Below are positions 10,114 through 21,240 of a stretch of 64,000 nt of DNA, piece by piece. A program made the position numbers and the translations under genes. Within the stretch, counting starts at the first letter, position 1, and the number at the start of each line of letters is the position of its first letter. The notes under the pieces were generated by a model, which was not told the DNA's origin, did no database searches, and worked only from the letters and a program-made list of their open reading frames with translations. The stretch is from Aradus depressus (lineage: Eukaryota; Arthropoda; Insecta; Hemiptera; Aradidae). The stretch is from the NCBI GenBank assembly GCA_963662175.1, contig OY759223.1, positions 16,346,249 through 16,410,248 on the forward strand. The letters run 5' to 3'.

Positions 10114-10530
10114 CTTAAAAAAATATATACTGGGGAAGTACATTTCTGGTGAATCACCGACAACTTTTTCTACCTTGATGAAGTGCACTCGCCCACTCCA
10201 ATGGTAAACACAGAACCTTCCCTTTCTAATTGTAAACACTCATTAGATCAGAGATAAGTACATCTTCAGATATCGTTCAAATAGAGTTTCCTTCTCTTCG
10301 GCTTCCAACTCCTCTTAAATAAACCTCTTCCCATTCTGTCTTGTTCTGCCCTACCTCGTCAAGAACAACCTTACCTTGTGGCAAAGGTCTGGGCAAACAG
10401 ACTACCTACTCAAAACATGTCGAGCACTTGTGTTCAAGGTACTTTTGATATTTTCTTAACAAAGCTAAAACATTTTCCTTTTAAGTAAGCTTGTAAAGAA
10501 GACGAAGTATAAGAGATGTTTGAACCCCCT
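10114..10530. other. MR end plus unassigned sequence
   Basis: 10125-10165 is an MR terminus ('tggggaagtacatttctggt'). 10166-10530 is unassigned, moderately GC-rich, with no convincing open frame. Confidence 0.35.
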
Positions 10531-10818
10531 AGTCTACGAGGTCATATCGCTTACTACCAGAGCGCTCTTTCGTCACTCTGGTGGACATGAGCCCGACTCT
10601 ACTGTGGGAGTCCTAAATATTGCCTATCCTAAATTTTTATTCACCTAGGGCAGGGATATTTAACGAGTACCTGACATCGTACAGGCTCGGGACCATCGCT
10701 TAACGTCCCATCCGAAAGACGGCGTGCTTAAGTTTATTTTACCTCCCAGATAAAATAAACTAAGGGCCTCGGTCGGGTTTCGAACCCACGTTTTTGAGCT
10801 CAGAAGCCGGCGCCCTCG
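10531..10818 (-). mobile_element. SINE-A copy, head partly deleted
   Basis: Full body with B box 'gggtttcgaacccac'. Between 'gagctcagaagcc' and 'ggcgccctc' the A-box region is deleted (about 25 nt). Confidence 0.85.
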
Positions 10819-11540
10819 AATATATATCTTCTGTGAAATCGATAACTATTGATATAATGGATATATCGATAATAATTTTCATAAGACGATCTGGGGATCA
10901 GTAAGAACGACACCTGTCGATTTTGAACGCAAGGAAAAAGGTGATTAGTCGGAGGACAAAGCACAATCGCCACTTCATCATTTCTTTAAGGACACTACAT
11001 TTATTTTATCAAAAGGTTTTAGTAATTAAAATGATGTGCTATACAACTGTATATGTGGACAAAGCACAATCATCTCTTCATCAGTTCTTTAAGGACACTA
11101 CATTTATTTTATCTAAAGGTTTTAGTAATGAAAATGATGTGCTATATAGCAACATATGGGGAGAAGACATGACCATCATGAGTACTTTAAGGATACCTTA
11201 TTTAGTTTATCTAGTTTCTATTTATGGAGAAAGTAAGTACGAATACTATAATAATTGTGAACAGTGACAGTGAACTCTTCTCAGTAATACGATTATTATA
11301 AAAGCTATGATCCATGCGGCTCATGGCTCAGCCATAAGTTCCTTTTATAATAATTAAATTTTGTCTTATTAGCTAGGATAGAGGCTCCCCAGCCTGGGTT
11401 TCATCCCTATAAAACCCATTAACTAACCGGGGGGCCTTCCTTCACTAATTTCATCTTGTAACTTTATAAAATGGAAATTATTTGAAGGTAACTAAATATT
11501 AACTAATTTTCTAAAAAAAAAAAAAAGAAGAGAGAGTTTT
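10819..11540. repeat. MR fragment and ~100-bp direct duplication
   Basis: 10820-10925 is MR. 10957-11056 and 11057-11158 are two tandem ~100-bp copies ('gacaaagcacaatc', 'aaggacactacatttatttt', 'aaaatgatgtgctata'). The 114-codon open frame across them is created by the duplication and resembles no known protein. 11270-11540 is AT-rich and unassigned. Confidence 0.6.
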
Positions 11541-11984
11541 AGAGTTAAACCTCTCCTTTAATCCTCCTTCCCCTTTGGCCGATGTGGCTAAAAATTAGAA
11601 GGTGTCAACGCTAGAAGATTCTGGATTAACATTTAAAATTTCGTGTCGATACATTCATGCTATCGGGAGATATCGTGTTCAAAGTCACACAGACAGACTT
11701 TTTTATTCATTTTTGGAATTTGCAGGTTGGAAAACATTTTTGGCCGATTATATAACTTCTCCTATACTTTTCCAGAACGAATTAATTAAGTTTTCGCTCT
11801 CCCTCCACTAACCAATCGACAGTTTGGTCTAAAAATCAATAGTTTTAGAATCGAGCGCCCTTCTATGATCCTTCCCTCTCGGATTGAAAGTTTGATAGGT
11901 ACCGTCCTTATTAGGTTTTGGTTTTAAATATAAAATTTCATATCGATACATTTATTCATTTTATGTAGACTTTTTTATACATTC
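11541..11984 (-). repeat. MR modular block
   Basis: Phrases 'aaaatttcgtgtcgatacat', 'tatcgtgttcaaagtcacac', 'ccgattatataacttctcct' and 'ttaattaagttttcgctctc' appear in the order of the MR family. No coding potential. Confidence 0.75.
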
Positions 11985-12180
11985 ATCGTTGGGATAAAAA
12001 CATTTCCGAAGACTTTTTTTTGGAAAATAGTTATCTTAATTTTTATTAAATTGAAAAATTTGTCTACTTATTATAAACGTATCATGTATTAATTTTGTTC
12101 ATGTACTCATATATTTTTTATGTATTTATTTGTTCAGTTTTTATTAATTTCATTTTACTTTATTTATGCTCACATTTTCA
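11985..12180 (+). mobile_element. LINE-like 3' fragment, second copy
   Basis: Starts 'atcgttgggataaaaacat' and continues in parallel with 966-1090 ('ttccgaaga', 'atagttatcttaattttta', 'tgtctacttattata'). It begins just inside the hammerhead-like core of the first copy, so it is truncated there. Confidence 0.6.
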
Positions 12181-12665
12181 CAACACAGGATAACAGTGTT
12201 CGATAACAGTTATTCATTTAAGAAGGGCTTCAAATTGAGTTACGACCCTGATCACCGCAGATAAGTCCCTGATAGCTTCTTCTGAGGGGCTAAGCCAATA
12301 TTATAATGTTATTTCTCAACCAATTTTTCAACTTTTTAAACAGTATATCTGTCGTAAAATACACAAAACTTTATCGAGCACATATTTTAAATGGATATAA
12401 TAATAAAAATAATATTTATGTTCGTTAAAGCATAATAAATCATAAAATAACTTATAAATTATATACCTGGAGTTAAACACAAATAAAATAAATAATAGAA
12501 GAAAAATGAATATAAAATGTATAATATGATATTAAGCCGAGAGAACTGTTACACAGAAGTAGCAGTTATTTAGGGAGTGCGGGTCACTGGTCAATTTCAC
12601 CTGTCCCTCTCGGTCTGTCACCACTGCTGGTGATGATATATTGGAGGTTCTCCAAGCTGAATTTA
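12181..12665. other. Unassigned AT-rich segment
   Basis: No gene recognised. A short GC-richer stretch (12560-12650) has 'gtccctctcggtctgtcacc' and looks like part of a LINE or its 3'UTR, but cannot be assigned. Confidence 0.3.
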
Positions 12666-12900
12666 TTTATTTATATTTTTTATTTCTTCTTCTTATTATT
12701 TTTTTTAAGTACCTATCTATTATTTTTATTGATTTCTATTTTTTGTGCATAGTATATATTATATTTTTCCCGTTGTATATAGTTTGCTTATTGTGTATAT
12801 AGCTTATATATCATTTATTTTTGTACATATTATTAACGATTTTACAGAAATTTCTATTTTTATTTTATTTTACTATTAAATTTAAATCTTAAAACTACTC
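12666..12900. repeat. ~235-bp direct repeat, left copy
   Basis: Matches 13408-13615 ('tatttcttcttcttatt', 'gattttacagaaatttcta'). The two copies flank the Jockey fragment, which suggests either a duplication or insertion between tandem copies of an older repeat. Confidence 0.65.
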
Positions 12901-12904
12901 AAAT

Positions 12905-13407
12905 CATTAATTGGACGACGATCATCACTCTCATTGACTAACAAACTCACTATTTACAATTCGCTTCTCAAGCCGATATGGACGTACGGCTTGGAACTCT
13001 GGGAATCTGCGGCGAAGTCCAATTTGAATCGGATTCAAGCCATGCGGTCCATCTTACGGCACATCACTAACGCACCATTCTACATCACTAACAACACCCT
13101 TCATAACGACTTACAAGTGCCATTTGTTTCCACAGTTGTAACTGAGAGATACACAAACTTCCACGCCAAACTCGACTAGTCACGTCAATCTTCTCATTCA
13201 AACACTAGCTTCAAATACCTTGCCCACAAACCTACCTCGCTGACTCAAACGAACATGGCAGCGTGACTTGCTCGAGATGGCTGCGCTTCTTAACGCCACG
13301 TACCTTTGCAGTGTAGTGATCTCACCAGCAAAAATCATTAATGGCAGTATTACTTTTGCCGTCATGATGCCTATGTAACATTCTCTATGTAATAAATAAA
13401 TAAATAT
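12905..13407 (+). pseudogene. Jockey-clade LINE, C-terminal ORF2 fragment with 3' tail
   Basis: The open frame through about 13179 reads SLTNKLTIYNSLLKPIWTYG, ELWESAAKSNLNRIQAMRS and TNNTLHNDLQVPFV. This is the thumb/C-terminal region after the reverse transcriptase palm of insect Jockey elements. A stop after FHAKLD is followed by further recognisable remnants (YLAHKPTSL). The copy ends 'ctatgtaataaataaataaa', a typical Jockey polyadenylation-type end. Endonuclease and catalytic RT motifs are absent, so it is a 5'-truncated dead copy. Confidence 0.85.
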
Positions 13408-13700
13408 TTTTTATTTCTTCTTCTTATTTTTTTTTTTATGTACCCATTATTTATATTGATTTATATTTTTTGTATATAGTTTGCTCATTGTACATATATA
13501 TATATCACTTATTTTTGTATATATTATTTACGATTTTACAGAAATTTCTATTTTATTACTATTATTATTTTATTTTTGTAACATCAAACTATATTTATTC
13601 TTAAAATACAAACACTATGTTAGTTTCATATCAATATCAAGACTCAGAAATTTTATATCCTCAATATGGAAAGAATATTAACTGCTCAGAGCGGGTTATA
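13408..13700. repeat. ~235-bp direct repeat, right copy, and spacer
   Basis: Diverged second copy of 12666-12900, with a short AT dinucleotide run (13492-13505). The rest is AT-rich. Confidence 0.6.
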
Positions 13701-13808
13701 GGACTCCCATAGTAGATCATGACCACCGGAGTGACGAAAGAGCGCTCTGGTAGTAGGCGATATGAACTTGTAGTTAAAGCCCGGGCATGAATCATAATAA
13801 CTAACTAA
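13701..13808 (+). mobile_element. SINE-A 3' fragment
   Basis: From 'ggactcccatagtag' through 'gagcgctctggtagtaggcg' to 'gggcatgaatcataataact'. The tail is of TAACTAAC type. 5' truncated. Confidence 0.8.
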
Positions 13809-14079
13809 GGCACTTTAATTGAATGTGTTATTTGGTGCAAATAGGTACCAAATTAGTTATAAAGCGCAAAATAGCATATATAGGACAGTTTAATCTAGTT
13901 CTGGAAAGCCAGAGTTAGTTCAAATTTAATCAGGGTGTTCTTGGCAAACTCGGAGGGCCCCAGGATCAAGGAATGTAACTCCTTTAAGTCAACCGAAGCC
14001 ACCGGGTTAAAACCGTTCCAATCTAAGTCCTAACTGTGCCAGACAGGGCTTAACACAAAATGAATGGAACGTTTTTTTT
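13809..14079. other. Unassigned
   Basis: No recognised gene or repeat. Moderately GC-rich from 13920 to 14050. Confidence 0.3.
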
Positions 14080-14284
14080 AGAAATGAATCAGAGGCAATG
14101 TGACTTCCCCAGAACAAATTATTCAACTAACTTGAAAATCAATCGGTCGGTACTTTCGAATCCCTTTGAAAAAAATAATCGAAAGTTATTAGTAGAAAAT
14201 TAATAAGTGTCGTCCTTATGGTGTTTTGAATCTACATATGAAATTTTGTGTCGATACAATTCATTACATCGACAGTCATAAGAA
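14080..14284 (-). repeat. MR block
   Basis: 'ttatggtgttttgaatctac', 'tttgtgtcgatacaattc' and 'ttacatcgacagtcata' are MR submodule phrases. Confidence 0.65.
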
Positions 14285-14413
14285 GAGGATAGAGGGTTGA
14301 GATTTCGAGTAATGGAGGTTTTGGGGCTTGAAGGGAAAGGAACAAAACTTTTTTTTCGAGTTTTGGAGGTTTACGACTTATCGAGGTTCGACTTAGAGGT
14401 TCTACTGTATAAA
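14285..14413. mobile_element. Pogo/Tigger-like MITE end, copy 1
   Basis: Nearly identical (about 95% by eye) over 125 bp to 56780-56905, including 'tcgagtaatggaggttttgg' and 'cttatcgaggttcgactta'. Read minus, the terminus begins CAGTAGAACCTCTAAGTCG, the look of pogo-type ends. Closeness of the two copies suggests recent activity. Confidence 0.55.
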
Positions 14414-15046
14414 GTCAAATCTGCATCAGGTCGACACCTAATAAATTAACAGCAAAATCAGCCGAAGGAAGGGATCCAGAAAAGGGGGCTCATCTCAAAA
14501 ATCATAAAAACTGAGTTCATTATTGATTTTTAGCCAAAACGTTCGATTGGGAGAGCGCAAACCTAGTTGATTAAATATGGGGAAGTACATAGCTGGGTTT
14601 TCACCGATATATTTTTCTTTTCGCTAATAAATTTTCTCTCATTAGGATTTTTATATTTTTATTATTATAATTTTTTTTGTCGAAAAAAGTGAGATTGAAG
14701 TTGAAATTTTGTTTTTATATTCTTAACCTCAATTTTCCCAACCCTTCAGTAGCAGACAGTGTAAAATAGAACAAAAAAAAAGTGTACACAAAAAAAGGTG
14801 TACACAAAAAATGCTGACATTACATCACGGTTGGTTAGGGTTGCCAGGTCAGAGAGAGGGCGTGATTTTGTGAGGAAAACACCTGAAGGGACGGGGAAAA
14901 AAGAGGGAAAAATAACATAGGGGAAATAAATAATAAAGAAAGTGGGAATTTATAGGAAGAAATATTCTCTTGTCTATCGAACTATTTTATGAATGAACTT
15001 GTCAAAGAACAGACAGGAAATCGTTTTTTAGTTAACTATGTGAGAG
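14414..15046. repeat. MR block then unassigned sequence
   Basis: 14414-14630 is MR ('gaagggatccagaaaagg', 'atatggggaagtacatag'). 14640-15046 is AT-rich and includes two short 'gtacacaaaaaa' repeats (14782-14810). No gene. Confidence 0.5.
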
Positions 15047-15335
15047 GGCGCCGGTAGCTCCCATGGATCGCGGGTTCGAAACCCGGCAGAGACCCTTAGA
15101 TTTTTAGCTTGGTGATGAAAAAAACATGAGCGCGCCGTCCTTCGAATTGAAGTTTAGCGATTGTTCAAAGCATCTACGGTGTCAGGTACTCGTTAAATCG
15201 AGTCGCCAGGGCCTCATGCTAAGTGAATAAAGCAAGGTAGGCAAAATTTACGACTGCCAGAGTAGAGACGGGCCCAGGTAATATCACCTCTTAGTTGTTA
15301 TTATGACTCACGCCCGGGTTTTAACTAAGAGATAT
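15047..15335 (+). mobile_element. Diverged SINE-A variant joined to an inverted SINE-A end
   Basis: The head 'gggcgccggtagctc' is joined directly to 'gatcgcgggttcgaaacccg', so the anticodon-arm region is deleted while the A-box start and B box remain. The body is diverged. At 15291-15335 'cctcttag' meets 'ttatgactcacgcccggg' in the opposite orientation, so two SINE ends are fused head to head. Confidence 0.7.
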
Positions 15336-16161
15336 TATATAATAAACATAAACAAAAACAGGGATGTAAACAATTATTTTATTATGCCAATGTATAAATA
15401 TATATATATATATATATATATTATGACAGTTCGAGTAACCGTCAAATGTATAATTTGTATAAAATTGTATAAAAAGGGGGGGGGGGGGGGGGGGGGGGGT
15501 TGTGAAAAGAAACCACGTAAAATGATAGAAAAAAAATTCGATATATTTCTATTCAGTTCCATATCGACTGACGGCAAAATGAAAATACATTGTCAATTGT
15601 AAATTTATAATATGATTGGAAAATAGTAATAATATAATTATAGTTATTAATATAATAAACAAATCATAACAAATAAAAAAAATACAGGCATAAAAAAAGA
15701 AATAAAAATGTAATGGCAGTGATCAGAGGAGAGAGAAAGGACACCAGCTGGCCAAAGGAAAAATATGGCAGTCTATTTCTGGATTTTGGACACATAGTGT
15801 GGCAAATTCGCGACTCCAGGTGGATCACCTGTTTCTTGCTATACAGCAAATTCATTTTTGTATCCTAATGTTACAGTAGTGCAGTATATTGGCAGAGGAG
15901 AGTTGATGCAACAATATCCCGTTGTATGGAGGCAACCTTGGAATTGTGGCTTGAATGATCGATGTGTGCGATATAACTGGATGAAAGACCACATGGATGC
16001 AGAGGTACCTTTTTGGAGTTCCACGAGGAAAGGATGACTTCGAACACCATGTTTGGATGAGTACTCCATATTTCACTATTTAATCAAACATAATTTCAAA
16101 TATGCCTAAAAATAATACTTTTAAATAATAAATTTTTCTAACTTACATAAAAGAGTTTCAA
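15336..16161. other. Unassigned; microsatellites
   Basis: Contains (TA)n at 15401-15422 and a 25-nt poly-G (about 15476-15500). Overlapping open frames here are low-complexity artefacts. 15720-16070 has two overlapping minus-strand frames of 74-76 codons with no recognisable family and no splice context, so no gene is called. Confidence 0.4.
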
Positions 16162-16718
16162 TCATATATATAAAGCTGAAAATGTGTGTGCGTTGTACCG
16201 CTATAACTCACGAACGGCTTGATGGATTTGATTAATTTTTTTTTTAATTTGTTCGTCATCGTCTGTGGAAGGTTATAGGCGTATTAGTACCTCAATATCT
16301 GGTCCATCCCAGCATCCACTCACGCAATCTTTGTAACTCGAAAACCATTGCAACGATAAATGAGAAATCTTTTTGAATAAATTAGTTTTAGCTCCAGGAT
16401 GGTTGAAGTCTATGTTTTAATCAACCTGGTGGTCACAAGCGTTCTCAAGTACGCACTGGCTAGGACGTCCACTGATGCTAAGTATTCACTAGCTGTGGTT
16501 TCCGCCGTTGAATGGCGCGTACTAGCCATGGTGCCCAGGGGTCCTAAAAACTTGCTAGCTGGGATGTCTGCCGTTGAAGGACTATAAGCGTTATTCCGTA
16601 TGAATAATTGAAAATTATAACATCATGAATGTACTATTGAAGAATTGAAATGGATTCGAACGAGAGATATTAGGAGAAAAGTCAAAGTTCCCCGGGCAAC
16701 GCCGGGTATTACTGCTAG
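16162..16718 (+). mobile_element. Non-autonomous Helitron, copy 1
   Basis: The 5' end is TCATATATATAAAGCTGAA, as in animal Helitrons. The 3' end has a GC hairpin (CCCGG..CCGGG at 16691-16706) about 9 nt before CTAG at 16715-16718. The element lies exactly between host A (16161) and T (16719), the expected target for rolling-circle transposition. There is no Rep/helicase gene; the 62-codon frame inside has no known domain. A second copy at 60454-60982 is alike in both ends but differs in the middle. Confidence 0.9.
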
Positions 16719-17209
16719 TTCGCAATAAAGGACGTTAAGTGGTAGTTATTAAGTGTAACCAAAGCTACTCGCAACTCATTTTATATGTTTTTATATATGA
16801 TACCCAAATGTTAATTATGATGAAAAAATATAATATTTTCGTTTTATTTAGTAACATGAAAGTAGCCAACCAATTCCATTACAGGTATTTTACTCTCTTC
16901 GCATATTTATGCAGCCACAAAGGAGGTTTTTTAAGGTAAATCCGTTCTATTTCATCACCCGCTCCTTAAAAGAACCTTCGGTTAAGATAATTATTTAACT
17001 CTGAGAAAAGAGCAAAAATGGTGCAATCATCTTAATTTTTTTAAATTACTCTGGTAATTTTAATGGCGCCCAACCCAAGCCATTGCAACCATTACAATAT
17101 ATATATATATGTTATTAGTCCTCATGTTGCCCAGTGCGCGTAAAGAAGTTTCACTTCAAAAAACTTCCTTTTGCCTTCCGTTAAAATTTATGTTTTTTGA
17201 GTTAGAACA
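16719..17209. other. Unassigned AT-rich sequence
   Basis: No gene. A short (AT)n at 17098-17110. The small open frame 16739-16939 has no family resemblance. Confidence 0.3.
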
Positions 17210-17270
17210 CTAGAAAAATTGAAAATTTCTGGCTTTATATTATAAAGCCAGAAATTTTCAATTTTTCTAG
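17210..17270. repeat. 61-nt perfect palindrome
   Basis: Two ~30-nt arms beginning 'ctagaaaaattgaaaatttc' are exact reverse complements around 17240, with essentially no loop. No second copy was seen. As RNA it would form a long hairpin with no loop. Confidence 0.9.
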
Positions 17271-17609
17271 TTACGGTTCTACGCTGGAGGGTGTCTACCC
17301 CTTAGATTATACCGTTCCTCCTCCTGAGAGTCCACCCTTCTGTATTAGATTTAGTCGAAGGGGGGGGGAGGGGGGGGGGGGGGGGGGGGGGGTTGCTAAA
17401 AGCTGACAGAACTGTACAAAGCCCTTCGGAGCTTTTATTGTACCATCAGCAGATCCCTAATGAAATCCAGGGACTCCTTGTCTCACCTCGTCCTGTTCCA
17501 ATCTACCTCTTGGGTCTGTCCCAAAATTCGTCCTCTATTCTTTCGTCTGAGCAAACGCTTGGGAAATATAAATAATTTAATGGAATTATTTATTATTTAT
17601 CATAAAAAT
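17271..17609. other. Unassigned with poly-G
   Basis: Impure poly-G run 17359-17392. The 60-codon frame at 17393-17575 is not recognised. Nothing else. Confidence 0.3.
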
Positions 17610-18010
17610 TAGCATTCATTACAGGACTTTCTTATACAAATCACGCTTACAGATCACTCTCTCTGCGGTATTTTTTTGTTTTTTTGTATAGCATAGTTCT
17701 GAGAGTGACGAGATGATGTTCGGCATGTATCTCGAAAACTGGATGACCTGCGAAAAATCGTATTCCATATAAAATATGTATTTCAGTTTTTTCTAATACA
17801 TTTACATGAAGTTTTCATTAGCTCAATAACTTAAGCGCTATCTTGTAAAATAGGAACCAGAGTAAAGCTGTCTCAATTTTCGGCTGATTTCGGCCAAAAT
17901 CTAATTAGATCTATGTTAGCATACGTATATATATGTATATAGTGGTTGAGAGCTCACAATTTTCCAATCACATACACACACACACACACACACGACCATC
18001 GCGGAAATTG
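17610..18010. repeat. MITE end and dispersed repeat shared with 38560-38990
   Basis: 17618-17675 matches the end of the fold-back MITE family ('caggactttcttatac', 'cacgcttacagatcactctc'). 17705-17960 parallels 38565-38920 ('ggcatgtatct', 'gatttcggccaaaatc', 'taagcgctatcttg'). A (CA)n run lies at 17972-17992. Confidence 0.6.
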
Positions 18011-18700
18011 TCAAAACGTATTCAATGGCCTTGAAACGTAAAGAAATCGTTATTTCTAGAAAAAAAAAAAAAACTTCCTTATATGAAAACATTTTTTTTC
18101 AAAAATGTACTATAATTTTGGAGGAAGATTATGGATACTGGATACACATATAAAATTTCGTGTTCATTTTATCGGAAGTTATCGTGTTCATGGACACACA
18201 AACGGACAGACTGAGATCGGCGCCATCCTGCTCAATTTCCACAAATTATATTTAACGAAGGGAAATGTCCTCTCCGATGGATGGCTTGCTCATGTTTTTT
18301 TTTTTTAATCTGCGAAATAAAAAAAAAGCTTAAGGGTCTCGGTTGGGTTCAAACCGGTTGTTGTTCTTTCAAGGTGGTAAGAAACATAAAAAAAAAAAAA
18401 TACCATCTGCTTTTCCAGGTCGTTTTTCCTCCATTTGCAAATTTTGCCCTGGTAATGCTATCCTCAGTCCACTGGCATCCCCTCAAAACCTCATTTTTTC
18501 CCCACTTTTTTATACATTCTCACACTCTCTCCTCTGAACTGAGCCAGTCCAATGGAGTCAGTTTATTTCCCCAGTTATACGGTATAGAGGAAGTTATGTA
18601 ATCGGACAGAAATTTGTGTTTTCAACGAAATTTTATGTTTTCCCTCTGAATTTCAAAAATAAAAATAAAAAAAATGTGTGAGTGACGCGGTACTCACGAG
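18011..18700. repeat. MR fragments and unassigned sequence
   Basis: 18130-18260 ('aaatttcgtgttcattttat', 'ttatcgtgttcatggacac') and 18575-18690 ('gaggaagttatgtaatcgg') are MR. The intervening 18265-18570 contains A-rich runs and an open frame of 106 codons without recognisable domains. Confidence 0.5.
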
Positions 18701-19139
18701 AATTGATGTGTAAACATCTGCTTTAGTTTCAAAAATTTGCTATCGTGCACGTGATTAAAATTTGTTTTGTAATGATACAATAAGAAATATAGTATGAGAT
18801 TAGAAATTAAACTTTCAAATTTATTGTTCTTTAATTTCTTAGCTATAATTTTAGTGTCTCTAAATACCGCGAAAATTCAGCGTCGATGATAGTTTTCGAA
18901 TTTGTAGTTAAAATGCTTCGATTCGTATACATTTGTAGATTAAGATTGTCTTTTAAAAATGAAATAAGCTGTTCGGTATCTCCTGAAATGGGTAAAAACA
19001 TTATATTATTTGTTGAGACAGTATGATAACAATTATATTATTTATTGATCGACATTTTTAGAAGTTATTATTATTATTATATATTAATAACAATATTATA
19101 TAATATCATATAATAATATATTGAAATATTATATATTAT
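18701..19139. other. Unassigned AT-rich sequence
   Basis: No features recognised apart from AT-rich simple sequence. Confidence 0.3.
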
Positions 19140-19390
19140 ATCTTTTATACAACTTATTTCCTCTCTAGAGTTGAGGAGGGAGCACTCTCTCTTCCTCCTT
19201 TCCAATTTAATTTCTATACTTTCTAAGATATCAATCTTTCTCCTTTTTTGGATATGGTCTAGCAACGAGACTGAATCGCCCCTCCTCAAATGTTCCCTCA
19301 CTCTAGTCCTCAGCTTCCGGCCTGTTTGCCCAAGATAAAAACATTCACAATCTTTACAATTAATCACACGCCGGATTTGTCACTTTATCT
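19140..19390 (-). pseudogene. Penelope-like element GIY-YIG endonuclease fragment
   Basis: The minus-strand peptide reads INCKDCECFYLGQTGRKL then RTRVREHLRR, ILESIEIKL and SLLNSREE. This is the GIY-YIG nuclease layout of Penelope-like element proteins: conserved Cys pair, Y-GQTGR, R-REH, then the E in the ILE motif and LLN. About 80 residues are open. An in-frame stop precedes INCKDC, and the upstream reverse transcriptase is missing. In an intact element this domain nicks DNA for target-primed insertion. Its presence matters because the hammerhead-bearing fold-backs in this window look Penelope-related. Confidence 0.75.
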
Positions 19391-19901
19391 TTAACTTATT
19401 GTCACTTTTAAACATTATGAAGTAACTCTTTGTGCAAAATAATGTTGATTATTATCCATGATCCATAGATAATATTGTCCAGTTGGTCACCTCTCCATGA
19501 AACCCTTTGCTGCCATTACAAGTCCTGAGGGGTTCCCCTAGCTCACGATACACAGTATACAACGGCATCATATTATACATTGCATTTAGCTCTTAAGCAT
19601 TATTGATTTAGAATGTCACCTCAAACTTGACATATAGTCATGCTGGAAGAGACGGTATACACAAAGGGACCGTAGAATTCAACGCTCCACAACCTTTCAG
19701 GTTGCTATTCATCCCAAGAGATTATGATGTAACTCCATCAAGAATTGTTTTAAAGCAGAATATAAGAGTTTGGATGATAGAATTGAAAATTCTGTACGTA
19801 AAAACTCTAAAAAATGAAAAAAAAAAAAATGCATATAAAAAACTCACACTGTAAAAAACTGTTTCTATATCACAGTATATGTATTATTATGTTTATTTCA
19901 G
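19391..19901. other. Unassigned
   Basis: No recognised gene. The 75-codon plus frame at 19627-19854 has no known motifs. An A-rich run lies at 19817-19829. Confidence 0.3.
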
Positions 19902-20045
19902 AGGGCCATGGTGGCCGTGCGGGCTAGAGCGTAGGGCTCTGGTCGAATGGTCTCACCTCGTAGATAAAACTCCCTCCCGGGGTCGTGGATGTTATAAATA
20001 ACTAAATACTACACCGTTATGAGGCATGGCTAAAATTTGAATACC
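19902..20045 (+). mobile_element. SINE-B copy (second tRNA-derived family)
   Basis: Head 'gggccatggtggccgtgcgg', 'gctagagcgtagggctctgg' resembles a Leu/Ser-type tRNA A-box region. The body ends 'ctccctcccggggtcgtgg' and 'gaggcatggctaaaattt'. The middle part with the B box is deleted in this copy but present in the minus-strand copy at 37115-37280. Confidence 0.7.
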
Positions 20046-20389
20046 CAGCCTTTAAGTATAAAGGAAGTTATGGTAATCTGTCAAAAATTCGATGCGAAAT
20101 TTCAACAGAATTTCGTATTTTCCGACTTCCAGATTCCAAATAGGAAAAAAAGAAGGAAGGAGGGGTTCAGGGGAGGGGGCTCAATTGAAAAACCAAAATA
20201 ACTGCAAATGAAATGAATTTATCGACCCACAATTTAGTATGAGGATTTAGGAGCCCCTATGTAAATGAAATATTGAATATTAGCGCAAACGGTCGACTGG
20301 TCTTGAAGGACGTGTAAAGATTATTAATGTTGTTTGTAAAAATAAATCTTGTTCTATATAAAATGATGATAATTCTTACCTATTTCGGT
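20046..20389 (+). repeat. MR block
   Basis: 'agtataaaggaagttatgg', 'atttcgtattttccgactt', 'aatttagtatgaggattta', 'gcgcaaacggtcgactgg' are successive MR phrases. It ends in AT-rich sequence. Confidence 0.7.
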
Positions 20390-20670
20390 TCGTTGCGCGG
20401 GTTCGCCAAGACTCAACAGTTTGAAAAAGTAAGATGACATGAGGAGCAAAATCATAAAAGAAAACTTATTCCATGCTTATTTCAGCAAATATATTTGTGA
20501 AAAACATCATTAAACTTTATAATTATTTATTACTCAGAATTCTTTCTATAATTAACTATTATCATAAATTATATTGATATTATTGTTTATGGTCTAAAGG
20601 TACCTTGTTGCTTTTCGTTGTTCGTTGCGATTTCTGCTGGTCTTCGGATTTCTTCACTGTTCAATCTCTG
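20390..20670. repeat. Dispersed repeat, inverted copy of 3415-3710
   Basis: See the matching entry at 3415. Landmarks are 'gtaagatgacatgaggag' and 'ttgcgatttctgctgg'. Confidence 0.65.
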
Positions 20671-21000
20671 TTGTCTGTCTCAAAATAATAGAGAGCATGT
20701 TCTTCTCTAGTAAGGTGACCGGCTGAGTCCTACCTCTGGGGTGTTGAAGGACCAAGGGCTGGTTCCAGATTGTGAATCTCCCTCCTCGATGGTGACTCCA
20801 GAAGTTGACGATCCTCCCTCCACGGAGGTAACTAAAGTAACGAAGTGCCTATCTGGATGCGGCTAGCTCGCTTCCATTTTTTCCCGCCGGGACTTTTCTG
20901 AGCTCCTATTGGTTGGCCAGTTCATCCCTTGCTTATATTGTACTGCTGACATGGTTTTCTCACTACATCCTCCCAAGTTCTTGGTTGGCGAAAAGTTAAT
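20671..21000. other. Unassigned, GC-richer
   Basis: Phrases 'ctccctcctcgatggtga' and 'gatcctccctccacgg' are near-repeats. No gene recognised. Confidence 0.3.
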
Positions 21001-21240
21001 TGATTAATCCGTTCTGGAAAAGTACATTGCTGGTGATGCACCGACGACTTTTTTAAAATATGGTTTATGTATTGGTAGTTATTTTGAAAAATTATAAAAA
21101 TTAAGAAAAATATATGTGATGTGGCCATTATAGGACTTTCTTATACCAACCACGCTTACAGATCACTCTCTCCCCCTCCCCTTCTCAAAATCATTTCATT
21201 TGTCTCTTTGTACAGCGTTATGAAATAATATATTCATATA
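21001..21240 (-). mobile_element. MR terminus and fold-back MITE half
   Basis: 21010-21055 is an MR end ('gtacattgctggtgatgca'). 21060-21230 is one arm of the MITE family ('gtgatgtggccattatagg', 'accacgcttacagatcactc') together with its usual neighbour 'aattataaaaattaag'. Confidence 0.6.

Noticed and set aside
15303..15602. Overlapping open frames around 15.3-15.6 kb
   Set aside because: They run through (TA)n and poly-G and encode homopolymer runs.
17210..17270. microRNA precursor
   Set aside because: A perfect loopless palindrome lacks the terminal loop and bulges of pre-miRNAs.
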